Below are positions 10,013-17,839 of a DNA stretch of 64,000 nucleotides, in pieces. The stretch is from assembly GCF_001941965.1 (NCBI RefSeq), contig NZ_MKZO01000012.1, positions 248,001 to 312,000 on the forward strand. The letters are read 5' to 3'. Each line of letters opens with the position of its first letter. The first letter of the stretch is position 1. The notes under the pieces are model-generated. The model made no database searches. It was not told where the DNA came from and saw only the letters and a list, made by a program, of their open reading frames with translations. A program made the translations under genes and the position numbers. Source of the DNA: Pseudomonas putida (GTDB lineage Bacteria > Pseudomonadota > Gammaproteobacteria > Pseudomonadales > Pseudomonadaceae).

Positions 10013-10344
10013 GCAAACGACCACCGCGCCAGGCCATCGCTCTCAGCTACGACGGCGCCCAGGCCCCGACCCTCACCGCCAAGGGCGACGACGACCTGGC
10101 CGAAGCCATCCTCGCCCTCGCCCGCGAGCACGAAGTACCGATCTACGAGAATGCCGAGCTGGTCCGGTTGCTGGCGCGCATGGAACTGGGGGACAGCATT
10201 CCCGAGGCGCTGTACCTGACCATTGCCGAGATCATCGCCTTCGCCTGGCAGTTGAAGGGCAAGATGCCCATGGGCTTCCATGACGAACCGATCGCAGAGC
10301 GGGATATTACGCCGGAGCTGAAAAGGTTGCCCGGGCCGGAGTGA
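10009..10344 (+). CDS. stand-alone FlhB C-terminal-domain protein (EscU/YscU/HrcU family, FhlB-like)
   Basis: 111 residues. It starts with RQAIALSYD, which aligns with the segment just after the NPTH self-cleavage site of FlhB (PTHYAVALKYD in the flhB of this window). The protein is therefore a free copy of the cleaved FlhB cytoplasmic fragment, without membrane part or NPTH. Conserved family elements follow: AREHEVPIYENAELVRLL and the IPEALYLTIAEIIAFAW helix. It overlaps the FliK-like gene by four bases (ATGA), so the two are translated together. A role as partner of that protein at the export gate, or as a replacement for FlhB-CC, is inference. Confidence 0.85.
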   Translation: MSKRPPRQAIALSYDGAQAPTLTAKGDDDLAEAILALAREHEVPIYENAELVRLLARMELGDSIPEALYLTIAEIIAFAWQLKGKMPMGFHDEPIAERDITPELKRLPGPE

Positions 10345-10364
10345 TCGGGCGCCTTCGAGGGCCT

Positions 10365-10570
10365 CATCGCTGGCAAGCCAGCTCCCACAGGTTCCTCGAC
10401 CAGCCGCAGGTTTTGTGTTCGATGCGGTCACTGTGGGAGCGGGTTTACCCGCGATTGCGATGCTGCAGCCACTACTGCAATCGCGGGTGAACCCGCTCCC
10501 ACAGGTTCCTCGACCAGCCGCAGGTTTTGTGCCCGGCACGGACCCTGTGGGAGCTGGCTTGCCAGCGATG
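10365..10570. repeat. four-element REP array (BIME) upstream of the toxin gene
   Basis: The intergenic stretch 10345-10661 holds four REP elements at 10365-10390, 10431-10458, 10477-10504 and 10545-10570. The outer two are of the GGGAGCTGGCTTGCC type in opposite orientation; the inner two are of the GGGAGCGGGTTTACCC type, also in opposite orientation. The outer pair therefore encloses the inner pair as a nested palindrome. The spacers after elements 1 and 3 are near copies of each other (about 28 bases at 10390-10417 and 10504-10531). The remaining 90 bases before the toxin ATG show no clear promoter. Confidence 0.95.
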
Positions 10571-10661
10571 AGGCCCGGATGAACGACAAATAACTAACAC
10601 TGCTGCACAGGTGCAAGCCCCTACCTTGACCGGCCCCACCGCCAACACGAGGCAGGCAACC

Positions 10662-13397
10662 ATGCGCCATCCGCAGATCAATCCCCAGGGCCGACTCTTC
10701 GCCCGCGAACACTTCAACCACTTCCCGCGCCCCGACCAGGCCGCCAACCACGCCCTCATCCAATGGGCCAGCCAGCACGGGCTGGACATCGACCCTGGAC
10801 AACTCGACGTGGTTACCCTGCGCTACCAGTGGTGGCCCGGACGCGGCTGGCAAGGCGTGATCATGCAGAAACTCGGGCTGACCGACGCCATGCTGAGCAA
10901 CTGGCAAGGCGAGTCGGCCAACAACTGGCTGGGCGCGCTGGTCCACCAACCCTGGGGCGGCCACCTGCCGGGGCGCATCAACCTGGTGGATGCCCTGCTT
11001 CCCGGCCCCTATTCGGTGTACAACGGCCTGTTCCAGCGCAGCGATCCGCAGCAGTACGGGCCCGAGACCCGGGTCAACGTCGCCATCGAGGCCCTGCAGC
11101 GTTTTATCTGGAACCTGGATTTCCACGCCACCTACCGCACCCAACTGGACCAGTACTGGGCGCAAGCCCGCAGCGGCCACCGCAGCCTGGCGCTGATGGC
11201 ATTCATCGCGGCCTGCAACCATCAGGTCGTCGAAGGCACGCTCGACGAGCCCGGCCGCCTGCTGGCCTGGCAGGCGGCGGACCTGTTGCCGCGCAACCAG
11301 GGATTCCACGCCCGGCCCCTGAATATCTATGGCTACGCGGCCACCGACATCCTCTGCCTGCAAGACGGGCAGTCGCCACACGTCTTGCTGTACATCCCGG
11401 GCAATGCCTCGCCGCTGCACAGCTTCGCCAGTGAAGACGCGCTGAAGACCTGGGTCGCCCGGCAGTGCCAGGCACCGGCGCGGCGCGACAGCCTCGCCCG
11501 CCACTTCGCCCTCGCCGACCAGCCCGACGGCCTGGATTTCAGCGGCCTGCACACCGCCCTCGAAGGCCTCGGCGCCTGGCCCGCCATCCACCACCTGTCA
11601 CCCGACCGGCCGGGCTTCACCACCGACGGCCGCTGGTCTCCGGCCGATTACGTCAACTACCGTCCAGACACCTATAGCCCGCTGCTTGGCGACGACCTGT
11701 TCGCCGCCCTGACCGAGCGCCAGCACCAGCGCACCCTGGCCGACGCCGGCAGCCTGATCACCACCCGCAGCGATGTGCGCAAGGCCAACTGGCGCGACTA
11801 CATGGTCTGCACCAGCAACATCCTGGCGCCATTGGTGATCGTGGTACCGGAACTCGGCCTGCTGTTCGCCTCCAGCAGCCTGGCGCAGTTTTCCCTGGCC
11901 CTGGACCGGGTGGTCAACGGACACAACCTGGAAGATCAGGCCGACAACGTGGAAATCGCCACCTACGGCCTGCTCAATGCGCAGCCACTGATCCTCGACG
12001 GCGCACGCCGGGCCAGCGCGCTGCTGCGTCTGTATGCACCGGAGTTCGTGGTGCCGGGGCGCGTCAACGGGCGCCTGGGCTACCGCCTGAGCCCCCTGAA
12101 ACCGCCGCACCTACGCCCGGAGCCGGCACTCGACTACTTCCACATCCCCGCCGACATTGCGCCCCTCGCCGAGTGCGACAGCGCCATCGCCGGCGCAGTG
12201 ATCCGCACCCCGCGCTTCGATGGCGGGCTCGACCTGCTGCGCGCCAGCGTCAATGGCTACCTGTCCGAAGTGGTCTACGACCTGGAGAGCGACGGGTTCT
12301 TCTGCGCCAGCGACCTGAACCAGATCGACCCGCCGGCCTACGTCGCCCGCCCCGGTAGCCGGGCGCTGGTGCCGGCGCCGGAAGGACGCCTGATCGACCA
12401 CTCGACCCGCACTGCCAGCCTGCGGGCGCTGGGGGTCGACCTGCCGTTGCCGGTGACCATCCCCGCGCCCTTGCCCGCCGCGCAACTGCGCGAGATTCCG
12501 CGCCACGCCATGAGCCTCTGGCTCGGCCACAAGACCCTCGACGAAGAACTGCTGGCCAATATCGCCAACAATGCCGAGCGCCTGCACGAAGCCGGCTATG
12601 CCTACCGCTTCTACCTGTCGCGGGCCTGGCCCGAGGCCTTCGAGGAAAACCTGCGTTTGCTCAGGCAGCGGGCACCGACCCTGACCGTGCTGCCGCTGGA
12701 GGACCAGGCCGTGTACGAGTCCTTCACCCGCACGCCCGGCTTCGAGCAATACCAGGCGGCGATCGATGGCAATGGCGGCTTGGCCCGCAACTACTCGGCA
12801 GCGTCGGACGTGCTGCGTTACCACCTGCTCTATCACGAGGGCGGGCTGTACATGGACGTGGATGACACGCTGCTGGCGGAAGGCTTGCGCAGCGTGCTGA
12901 TCGCCGGCGTCGAGCAGCAGGTACACGGCGAGTCGCTGCGCACGGTGCCGCTCAGGACCACGGCAGATGGCCTGCTGCTGCACCCGCCGGTCTCCAATGA
13001 ACTGCTGGGAATGAACATCGAATACAACGGCAGCATGATCGGCAGCCATCCCGGCAATCCGGTGCTGGTGGAGGTCATGAAGGAACTGCGTAGCCGCTAC
13101 CTGGCCAACCCGACGTTCTTCGACAGCCGCCCGGACCGGGCGCTGGACCCACAGGCCTTCCACCAGTACAGCACGACCCTGAACCGCCTGTGCGGGCCGG
13201 GCATGTTGTCCGATACGGCGATGCGCGAGCTGCCGGTGTTGCGGCGCCTGCGGGAGATCAACAACTTCTTTGTGATGCCGAACTTCAATGCCACGCCGTT
13301 CATCGATTTGCCGGCGTATGAAGCGGCGGTGCGGGAATGGCTGCCGCTGAACCGCATTGCGCGGATCGGCAGTGCCAACACCTGGGTGAACACCTGA
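10662..13397 (+). CDS. putative glycosylating toxin: dermonecrotic-toxin-like N-terminus and TcdA/TcdB-type glycosyltransferase
   Basis: 911 residues. The C-terminal part (about 610-911) matches the GT44 catalytic domain of large clostridial toxins: Trp620 in SLWLGHK, then Asp716 and Arg719 in SAASDVLRY, then Tyr730 and the DVD motif Asp732/Asp734 in GGLYMDVDD. The spacing Asp-Arg-Tyr-Asp-Asp equals that of TcdB D270/R273/Y284/D286/D288. Residues 30-560 resemble the DUF6543 dermonecrotic-toxin region of Pseudomonas proteins (ITTRSDVRKANWRDY, then a hydrophobic stretch VIVVPELGLLFASSS). No signal peptide is seen. The ATG at 10662 is preceded by a GAGG ribosome site; the GTG at 10611 is less likely. 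The gene stands alone between two REP arrays. Toxin function, target and delivery route are inference. Confidence 0.8.
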   Translation: MRHPQINPQGRLFAREHFNHFPRPDQAANHALIQWASQHGLDIDPGQLDVVTLRYQWWPGRGWQGVIMQKLGLTDAMLSNWQGESANNWLGALVHQPWGGHLPGRINLVDALLPGPYSVYNGLFQRSDPQQYGPETRVNVAIEALQRFIWNLDFHATYRTQLDQYWAQARSGHRSLALMAFIAACNHQVVEGTLDEPGRLLAWQAADLLPRNQGFHARPLNIYGYAATDILCLQDGQSPHVLLYIPGNASPLHSFASEDALKTWVARQCQAPARRDSLARHFALADQPDGLDFSGLHTALEGLGAWPAIHHLSPDRPGFTTDGRWSPADYVNYRPDTYSPLLGDDLFAALTERQHQRTLADAGSLITTRSDVRKANWRDYMVCTSNILAPLVIVVPELGLLFASSSLAQFSLALDRVVNGHNLEDQADNVEIATYGLLNAQPLILDGARRASALLRLYAPEFVVPGRVNGRLGYRLSPLKPPHLRPEPALDYFHIPADIAPLAECDSAIAGAVIRTPRFDGGLDLLRASVNGYLSEVVYDLESDGFFCASDLNQIDPPAYVARPGSRALVPAPEGRLIDHSTRTASLRALGVDLPLPVTIPAPLPAAQLREIPRHAMSLWLGHKTLDEELLANIANNAERLHEAGYAYRFYLSRAWPEAFEENLRLLRQRAPTLTVLPLEDQAVYESFTRTPGFEQYQAAIDGNGGLARNYSAASDVLRYHLLYHEGGLYMDVDDTLLAEGLRSVLIAGVEQQVHGESLRTVPLRTTADGLLLHPPVSNELLGMNIEYNGSMIGSHPGNPVLVEVMKELRSRYLANPTFFDSRPDRALDPQAFHQYSTTLNRLCGPGMLSDTAMRELPVLRRLREINNFFVMPNFNATPFIDLPAYEAAVREWLPLNRIARIGSANTWVNT

Positions 13398-13416
13398 ACC
13401 TTTGATGTGATATTCA

Positions 13417-13494
13417 AGGGCCCTATCGCTGGCAAGCCAGCTCCCACAGGTTACGCGGTCCCTGTGGGAGCTGGCTTGCCAGCGATAGGGCCCT
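13417..13494. repeat. perfect REP pair, 34-bp arms, between convergent genes
   Basis: Two REP elements face each other: left arm 13417-13450, right arm 13461-13494, with a 10-base loop. The arms are perfect complements over 34 bases because the flanking AGGGCCCTAT/ATAGGGCCCT is included as well as the REP core. It sits between the toxin stop (13397) and the convergent DUF2802 gene stop (13511), so it would form a very stable hairpin in both transcripts and probably serves as a bidirectional terminator or 3' protector. Confidence 0.95.
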
Positions 13495-13510
13495 GAAGAA
13501 CGCTACAGGA

Positions 13511-13903
13511 TCAGCTTTTGTGCAACTTGCGCATCAACTCCGCCTCCGCCTGGGTCAAGCCACAGGTCTGGGTCAGTTCGTCGACGCTCGCGCCCATCCC
13601 CACCAGCCGCGCCGCCTGAGCAAACGACAGGCTGTTGGGATCACGCTGTTCCAGTTGCAGCAACTTCTCCGGCAACGGCGAAACCGTCGCGCGCAGTTCG
13701 TGCAAGGCATCGCCCATGGACACCGACAGGTTCTGGTAATCGTCCAGGCGTTTGTGCAGGTCCTTGATGCGCTGGTCGCGCAGCGCATCACCCTGGGCCT
13801 GTTGCGCGGCGATCTCGCGCTGGCGCTTGCTGTAGTTCAGGAACAACCAGGCACTGGCTGCCCACAGCACCGCCAGGAATACGACCGCAACCTCCAGGAT
13901 CAA
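13511..13903 (-). CDS. DUF2802 domain-containing membrane-anchored protein
   Basis: 130 residues: an N-terminal membrane helix (about residues 3-24), then a charged coiled-coil region (KRQREIAAQQAQGDALRDQRI onward), then a helix-turn-helix-like C-terminus (AARLVGMGASVDELTQTCGLTQAEAELM) typical of DUF2802. Genes of this family sit at the end of the polar-flagellum chemotaxis operon after cheW in pseudomonads. The reading begins with TTG at 13903, one base after the cheW stop, with GGAG about nine bases upstream inside cheW. Role unknown; the position suggests work with the chemotaxis array. Confidence 0.8.
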   Translation of the reverse strand: MILEVAVVFLAVLWAASAWLFLNYSKRQREIAAQQAQGDALRDQRIKDLHKRLDDYQNLSVSMGDALHELRATVSPLPEKLLQLEQRDPNSLSFAQAARLVGMGASVDELTQTCGLTQAEAELMRKLHKS

Positions 13904-13904
13904 C

Positions 13905-14384
13905 TCAGATGTTCTCCAGCTCGGACCATTCTTCCTCGGTCATCATCTTGTCCAGCTCGACCAGGATCAGCAGCTCGCCGTTCTTGTTGCACACGCCCTG
14001 GATGAACTTGGCCGATTCCTCGTTACCGACGTTCGGCGCGGTTTCCACTTCGGACTGACGCAGGTAGACCACTTCGGCCACGCTGTCGACCAGGATACCC
14101 ACCACCTGCTTGTCCGCCTCGATGATGACGATGCGGGTGTTGTCGGTGACGTCGCTCGGCACCAGGCCAAAACGCTGGCGGGTGTCGATCACGGTGACCA
14201 CGTTGCCGCGCAGGTTGATGATGCCCAGCACGTAGCTCGGCGCGCCCGGGACCGGAGCGATCTCGGTGTAGCGCAGCACTTCCTGGACCTGCATCACGTT
14301 GATGCCATAGGACTCGTTGTCCAGGCGGAAGGTAACCCACTGCAGGATCGGATCTTCGGAACCTTGTCCAGACGTCTTTTTCAT
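13905..14384 (-). CDS. cheW: chemotaxis coupling protein CheW
   Basis: 159 residues. CheW links chemoreceptors to the kinase CheA in the array. The single CheW domain fills residues about 15-155 (VTFRLDNESYGINVMQVQEVLRY, GIINLRGNVVTVIDTR, VGILVDSVAEVVYL). The start MKKTSGQG at 14384 is preferred to the GTG five codons upstream because it gives the usual N-terminus. It is followed by the DUF2802 gene and preceded by the ParP-like gene after 67 bases. Confidence 0.95.
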   Translation of the reverse strand: MKKTSGQGSEDPILQWVTFRLDNESYGINVMQVQEVLRYTEIAPVPGAPSYVLGIINLRGNVVTVIDTRQRFGLVPSDVTDNTRIVIIEADKQVVGILVDSVAEVVYLRQSEVETAPNVGNEESAKFIQGVCNKNGELLILVELDKMMTEEEWSELENI

Positions 14385-14451
14385 TCCCCTAACCCTCAAA
14401 AACCGCCGTCGGCGGAGTGCTCAGTGCGATCGCGCAGGTAGGCGCGACCGA

Positions 14452-15372
14452 TCATTTATGTCCCAGTTGCATGTTCTTGACGGCACCACTGGCGATCAGC
14501 TCGGCCAGCTCGGCGACATCCAGCAACGCGCACATGTGTTCGATGACGGTGCCCGCCAGCCATGGCCGCTGGCCACGCTGGGAACGCCATTTGATCTCGC
14601 TCGGGTCCAGGCGCAGCGAGCGGCTGACCTGATGCACCGCCAGCCCCCATTCGTAGCCCTGCACCGAAATCACGTATTGCAGGCCTTCGCGGAAATCGTC
14701 GCGATAGCGCTCGGGCATGACCCAGCGCGCCGTGTCCAGCACCTTCAGGTTGCCGGCATGGCTCGGCAGGATGCCGAGGAACCAGTCCGGCTGGCCGAAC
14801 AACGGGGTCAGTTCCTGGCCGGCCAGGGCATAGATCGAGCCCAGGCACACCAGCGGCACCGCCAGGGTCAGCCCGGCGACGTCGAACAGCAGGCACTCGA
14901 ACGGCTCGGCAGCCCATTCCGGACGGCCATCGACCGTCTTCGGCGGCTGCGGTGGTGCCGGCAGGTGGACTTCCACCAGCGGCTCGACCTTGGCAATCAC
15001 CGGCTCGGCGATCTTCTCTACCACCGGTTCGACGACAGGCGCTACCTTCAGCACCGGCGGCGCCACCGGCACGCGAACCGGCGCCGGCTCGGCGAAGATC
15101 ACCGGCGCGCTACGCGCCGCAATGGTTTCGCGGCGGGCATCACGGGCCTGCTCTTCCAGCACGGCGGCCTGGAATTCGTCGAGGACTTCGCTGGTGACCG
15201 GTACTTCCACCGGCACGTCCACCGGCTTGACGACGACCGGTGCAACGACAACGGGAGCCGGTGCAACCACCGTCTCCACGACAATTTCTTCGGTGGCCTC
15301 CTGCAGCAGTCCGTCGAGGTAGGACTGCAGGGCCAGTTGCGGCTTGGTCGCCAGGGGTTGCGGTCGATTCAT
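14452..15372 (-). CDS. CheW-domain protein, ParP-like polar array factor
   Basis: 306 residues. The C-terminal half (about 150-300) is a CheW-like domain (FECLLFDVAGLTLAVPLVCLGSIYAL). The N-terminal half is a low-complexity, Val/Pro/Ala-rich linker, an architecture like ParP of polar-flagellated bacteria, which ties CheA and receptors to the pole through ParC. The ATG overlaps the stop of the ParC-like gene by one base (TGATG). Pairing with that ATPase and with cheW supports the ParP reading; direct equivalence is inference. Confidence 0.8.
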   Translation of the reverse strand: MNRPQPLATKPQLALQSYLDGLLQEATEEIVVETVVAPAPVVVAPVVVKPVDVPVEVPVTSEVLDEFQAAVLEEQARDARRETIAARSAPVIFAEPAPVRVPVAPPVLKVAPVVEPVVEKIAEPVIAKVEPLVEVHLPAPPQPPKTVDGRPEWAAEPFECLLFDVAGLTLAVPLVCLGSIYALAGQELTPLFGQPDWFLGILPSHAGNLKVLDTARWVMPERYRDDFREGLQYVISVQGYEWGLAVHQVSRSLRLDPSEIKWRSQRGQRPWLAGTVIEHMCALLDVAELAELIASGAVKNMQLGHK

Positions 15373-16163
15373 CAAGCCACCTGCGCCACGGCTTTCTGCT
15401 GGGTCAGCAGGTGCTTGAGCAGCGCCCGGTAGGCCACCACGCCGCGGCTCTTCGGATCGTATTGCGACGGCGTCACCCCGGCCCGGCTGGCATCGCGCAG
15501 GCGGGTATCGACCGGGATATAGCCCTGCCAGATGTTTTCCGGGTAGGCGTCGCGCAGCACCTTGAGGGTGCCCATGGAGGCCTGGGTACGGCGGTCGAAC
15601 AGGGTCGGCACGATGTGGTACGGCAGCGCCTGGCGGCGCGAGCGGTTGACCATGGCCAGGGTACTGACCATGCGCTCCAGGCCTTTCACCGCGAGGTATT
15701 CGGTCTGCACCGGGATCACCAGTTGCTGGCTGGCGGCCAGGGCATTGACCATCAGCACGCCGAGCAGCGGCGGGCTGTCGATGATGGCGTAGTCGAAATC
15801 CTGCCAGAGCTGCGCCAGACTCTTGGCGATCACCAGGCCCAGGCCGTTCTGTCCCGGGGACTGGCGCTCCAGCACCGCCAGCGCGGTGCTGGACGGCAAC
15901 AGCGAGATCTTTTCGTTGCTGGTGGGCAGCAGCAGTTGCCCGGGCAGCCCGTCGGGCACCGTGCCCTTGTGCTGGAACAGGTCGAAGCTGCTGTGCTCCA
16001 GGGTGTCGGGGTTATGGCCGAAATAGCTGGTCATCGACCCGTGCGGGTCGAGGTCGACGACGACCACGCGCCGGCCGGCGTCGGCCAGCAGGCCTGCCAG
16101 GGCGATGGACGTGGTGGTCTTGCCTACGCCACCTTTTTGATTGGCTACTGCCCAGACTCTCAT
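15372..16163 (-). CDS. ParA-family ATPase, ParC-like chemotaxis-array positioning protein
   Basis: 263 residues. Deviant Walker A KGGVGKTT at residues 10-17, Walker A' region VVVDLDPHGSMT, and Walker B-like YAIIDSPPLLG. In Vibrio and pseudomonads the ParA homologue in this operon position (ParC) places chemotaxis arrays at the cell pole and segregates them at division. No ParB-like gene is next to it, which argues against plasmid-type partitioning; the partner is the ParP-like protein downstream. It follows motD after 42 bases. Confidence 0.88.
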   Translation of the reverse strand: MRVWAVANQKGGVGKTTTSIALAGLLADAGRRVVVVDLDPHGSMTSYFGHNPDTLEHSSFDLFQHKGTVPDGLPGQLLLPTSNEKISLLPSSTALAVLERQSPGQNGLGLVIAKSLAQLWQDFDYAIIDSPPLLGVLMVNALAASQQLVIPVQTEYLAVKGLERMVSTLAMVNRSRRQALPYHIVPTLFDRRTQASMGTLKVLRDAYPENIWQGYIPVDTRLRDASRAGVTPSQYDPKSRGVVAYRALLKHLLTQQKAVAQVA

Positions 16164-16205
16164 GCGCTGCTTCCTCCCGGTCAGACCGTGGCCAGCCGGG
16201 ATCGA

Positions 16206-17096
16206 TTAAAAGGTCGACGACGACGGGGTTTTGACGCTGTTGTTGCCCGAGGTCGGTGATACCGTGGGCGGTGCAGTTTGTGTGCCAGCCCGCTTCAATG
16301 CCGCATCCGGCTGCGCATTGGCGGTCCCGGTGCCGGTCAGGCTGCGACGCACATCCAGGTTGCGCGAGATCACCAGCACCACCCGGCGGTTCTTCGCCCG
16401 GCCATCGGCGGTGGTGTTGCTGGCGATCGGCTGGAACTCACCGTAGCCCACGGACGCCAGGCGCGCCGGGTTGACCCCTTCCATGGCCAGCAGGCGGACG
16501 ATGCTCGCCGCCCGGGCCGACGACAGCTCCCAGTTGGTCGGGTACTGCGCGGTGCGGATCGGCTGGTCGTCGGTAAAGCCTTCGACATGCACCGGGTTGG
16601 CGAACGGCTTGATGATGTTCGCCACCTTCTCGATCAGGTTGAACGCGATATCGCTGGGCATGGCATCGCCACTGCCGAACAGCAGCGAGGAGTTGAGCTC
16701 GATCTCGATCCACAGCTCGTTGCCGCGCACCGTCATCTGGTCGCTCTTGATCAGGTCGCCGAAGGCTTCCATGACCTGGTCGGTGATGGTCTTCAGCGGA
16801 TCGGCGGTGGACTGGGCGAGACCTGCGTCGGTCTGCTCGCTGTCCTTGACCAGCGGCTGCGCCGGCCGGGTGCTCAGCGGGCGCTCCTCGCCGATGGGGA
16901 TCGGCCGGGTGCTGCGCTCGGACTCGCTGAACACCCCGATCAGCGCCTGCGACATGATCTTGTACTTGCCCTCGTTGATCGAGGAAATCGAGTACATCAC
17001 CACGAAAAAGGCGAACAGCAGGGTGATGAAGTCCGCGTAGGACACCAGCCAGCGTTCGTGATTCTCGTGTTCCTCGACCTTGCGACGACGGGCCAT
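16206..17096 (-). CDS. motD: flagellar motor stator protein MotD (MotB family)
   Basis: 296 residues. N-terminal single membrane helix with the proton-binding aspartate Asp22 in SYADFITLLFAFFVVMYS, a plug/linker region, then a C-terminal OmpA-like peptidoglycan-binding domain (about 120-255: VEGFTDDQPI, NWELSSARAASIVRLL, GYGEFQPIA). The Ser/Thr-rich tail is unstructured. Forms the MotCD stator with MotC, whose stop lies two bases upstream. Pseudomonas carries a second stator (MotAB) elsewhere. Confidence 0.93.
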   Translation of the reverse strand: MARRRKVEEHENHERWLVSYADFITLLFAFFVVMYSISSINEGKYKIMSQALIGVFSESERSTRPIPIGEERPLSTRPAQPLVKDSEQTDAGLAQSTADPLKTITDQVMEAFGDLIKSDQMTVRGNELWIEIELNSSLLFGSGDAMPSDIAFNLIEKVANIIKPFANPVHVEGFTDDQPIRTAQYPTNWELSSARAASIVRLLAMEGVNPARLASVGYGEFQPIASNTTADGRAKNRRVVLVISRNLDVRRSLTGTGTANAQPDAALKRAGTQTAPPTVSPTSGNNSVKTPSSSTF

Positions 17097-17098
17097 GC

Positions 17099-17839
17099 CT
17101 ACTCCATGAAGCCTTGCAGCTTCAGTTCGATCGAGCGCGGGTTCTCGCCTTCGGCGATGGACAGAAGCCCTTCCAGGAGCATTTCCCGATAACGCGACTG
17201 GCGCATGACCTGGGCCTTGAGCTTGTTGGCCACCGGCAGCAGGATCAGGTTGGCACTGGCCACGCCATAGATGGTGGCGACGAAGGCCACGGCGATACCG
17301 CTACCCAGCTGGGACGGATCGGCCAGGTTGCCCATCACGTGGATCAGGCCCATCACCGCACCGATGATGCCGATGGTCGGCGCGTAGCCGCCCATGCTCT
17401 CGAACACCTTGGCCGCCTGGATATCCCGGGATTCCTGGGTCAGGAAGTCCACTTCGAGGATGCTGCGGATGGCCTCCGGCTCGGAGCCGTCCACCAGCAG
17501 TTGCAGGCCCTTGCGCGCATACGGATCGGGCTCGGCGTCAGCCACCCCTTCCAGGCCCAGCAGGCCTTCCTTGCGGGCGGTGAGGCTCCAGTTGACGACA
17601 CGATCGATGCCACCGGCCAGGTCGACCCGTGGCGGGAAGAGGATCCAGCCGACGATCTGCAGGGCGCGCTTGAACGAGCTCAGCGGCGATTGCAGCAGTG
17701 CCGCCGCCAGGGTACCGCCGAGCACGATCAGAGCCGCCGGGCCGTTGACCAGGGCGCCGACGTGACCGCCTTCGATCAGGTTGCCACCGATGATCGCGAC
17801 GAAGGCCAGGATAATGCCGAGAAGGCTGAGAACATCCAT
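17099..17839 (-). CDS. motC: flagellar motor stator protein MotC (MotA family)
   Basis: 246 residues with four hydrophobic segments (about 2-22, 30-50, 150-172, 180-200) and the cytoplasmic loop with charged residues that contacts FliG. The element ESMGGYAPTIGIIGAVMGLIHVM is the conserved MotA/PomA third-helix region. Two bases separate it from motD, and its ATG shares one base with the end of cheB. Together with MotD it forms the torque-generating ion channel. Confidence 0.94.
   Translation of the reverse strand: MDVLSLLGIILAFVAIIGGNLIEGGHVGALVNGPAALIVLGGTLAAALLQSPLSSFKRALQIVGWILFPPRVDLAGGIDRVVNWSLTARKEGLLGLEGVADAEPDPYARKGLQLLVDGSEPEAIRSILEVDFLTQESRDIQAAKVFESMGGYAPTIGIIGAVMGLIHVMGNLADPSQLGSGIAVAFVATIYGVASANLILLPVANKLKAQVMRQSRYREMLLEGLLSIAEGENPRSIELKLQGFME

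Noticed and set aside
10365..10570. CRISPR array
   Set aside because: Repeats alternate in orientation and are of two REP types, with no regular direct repeat-spacer pattern and no cas genes.
10428..11594. Minus-strand 388-codon frame over the toxin gene start and REP array
   Set aside because: Runs into repeats and is rich in Val/Gly/Gln without motifs; the plus-strand toxin reading shows conserved GT residues.
15372..16163. Plasmid partition ParA
   Set aside because: No ParB or parS-like repeats nearby; the gene lies in a chemotaxis operon next to a ParP-like CheW-domain gene.
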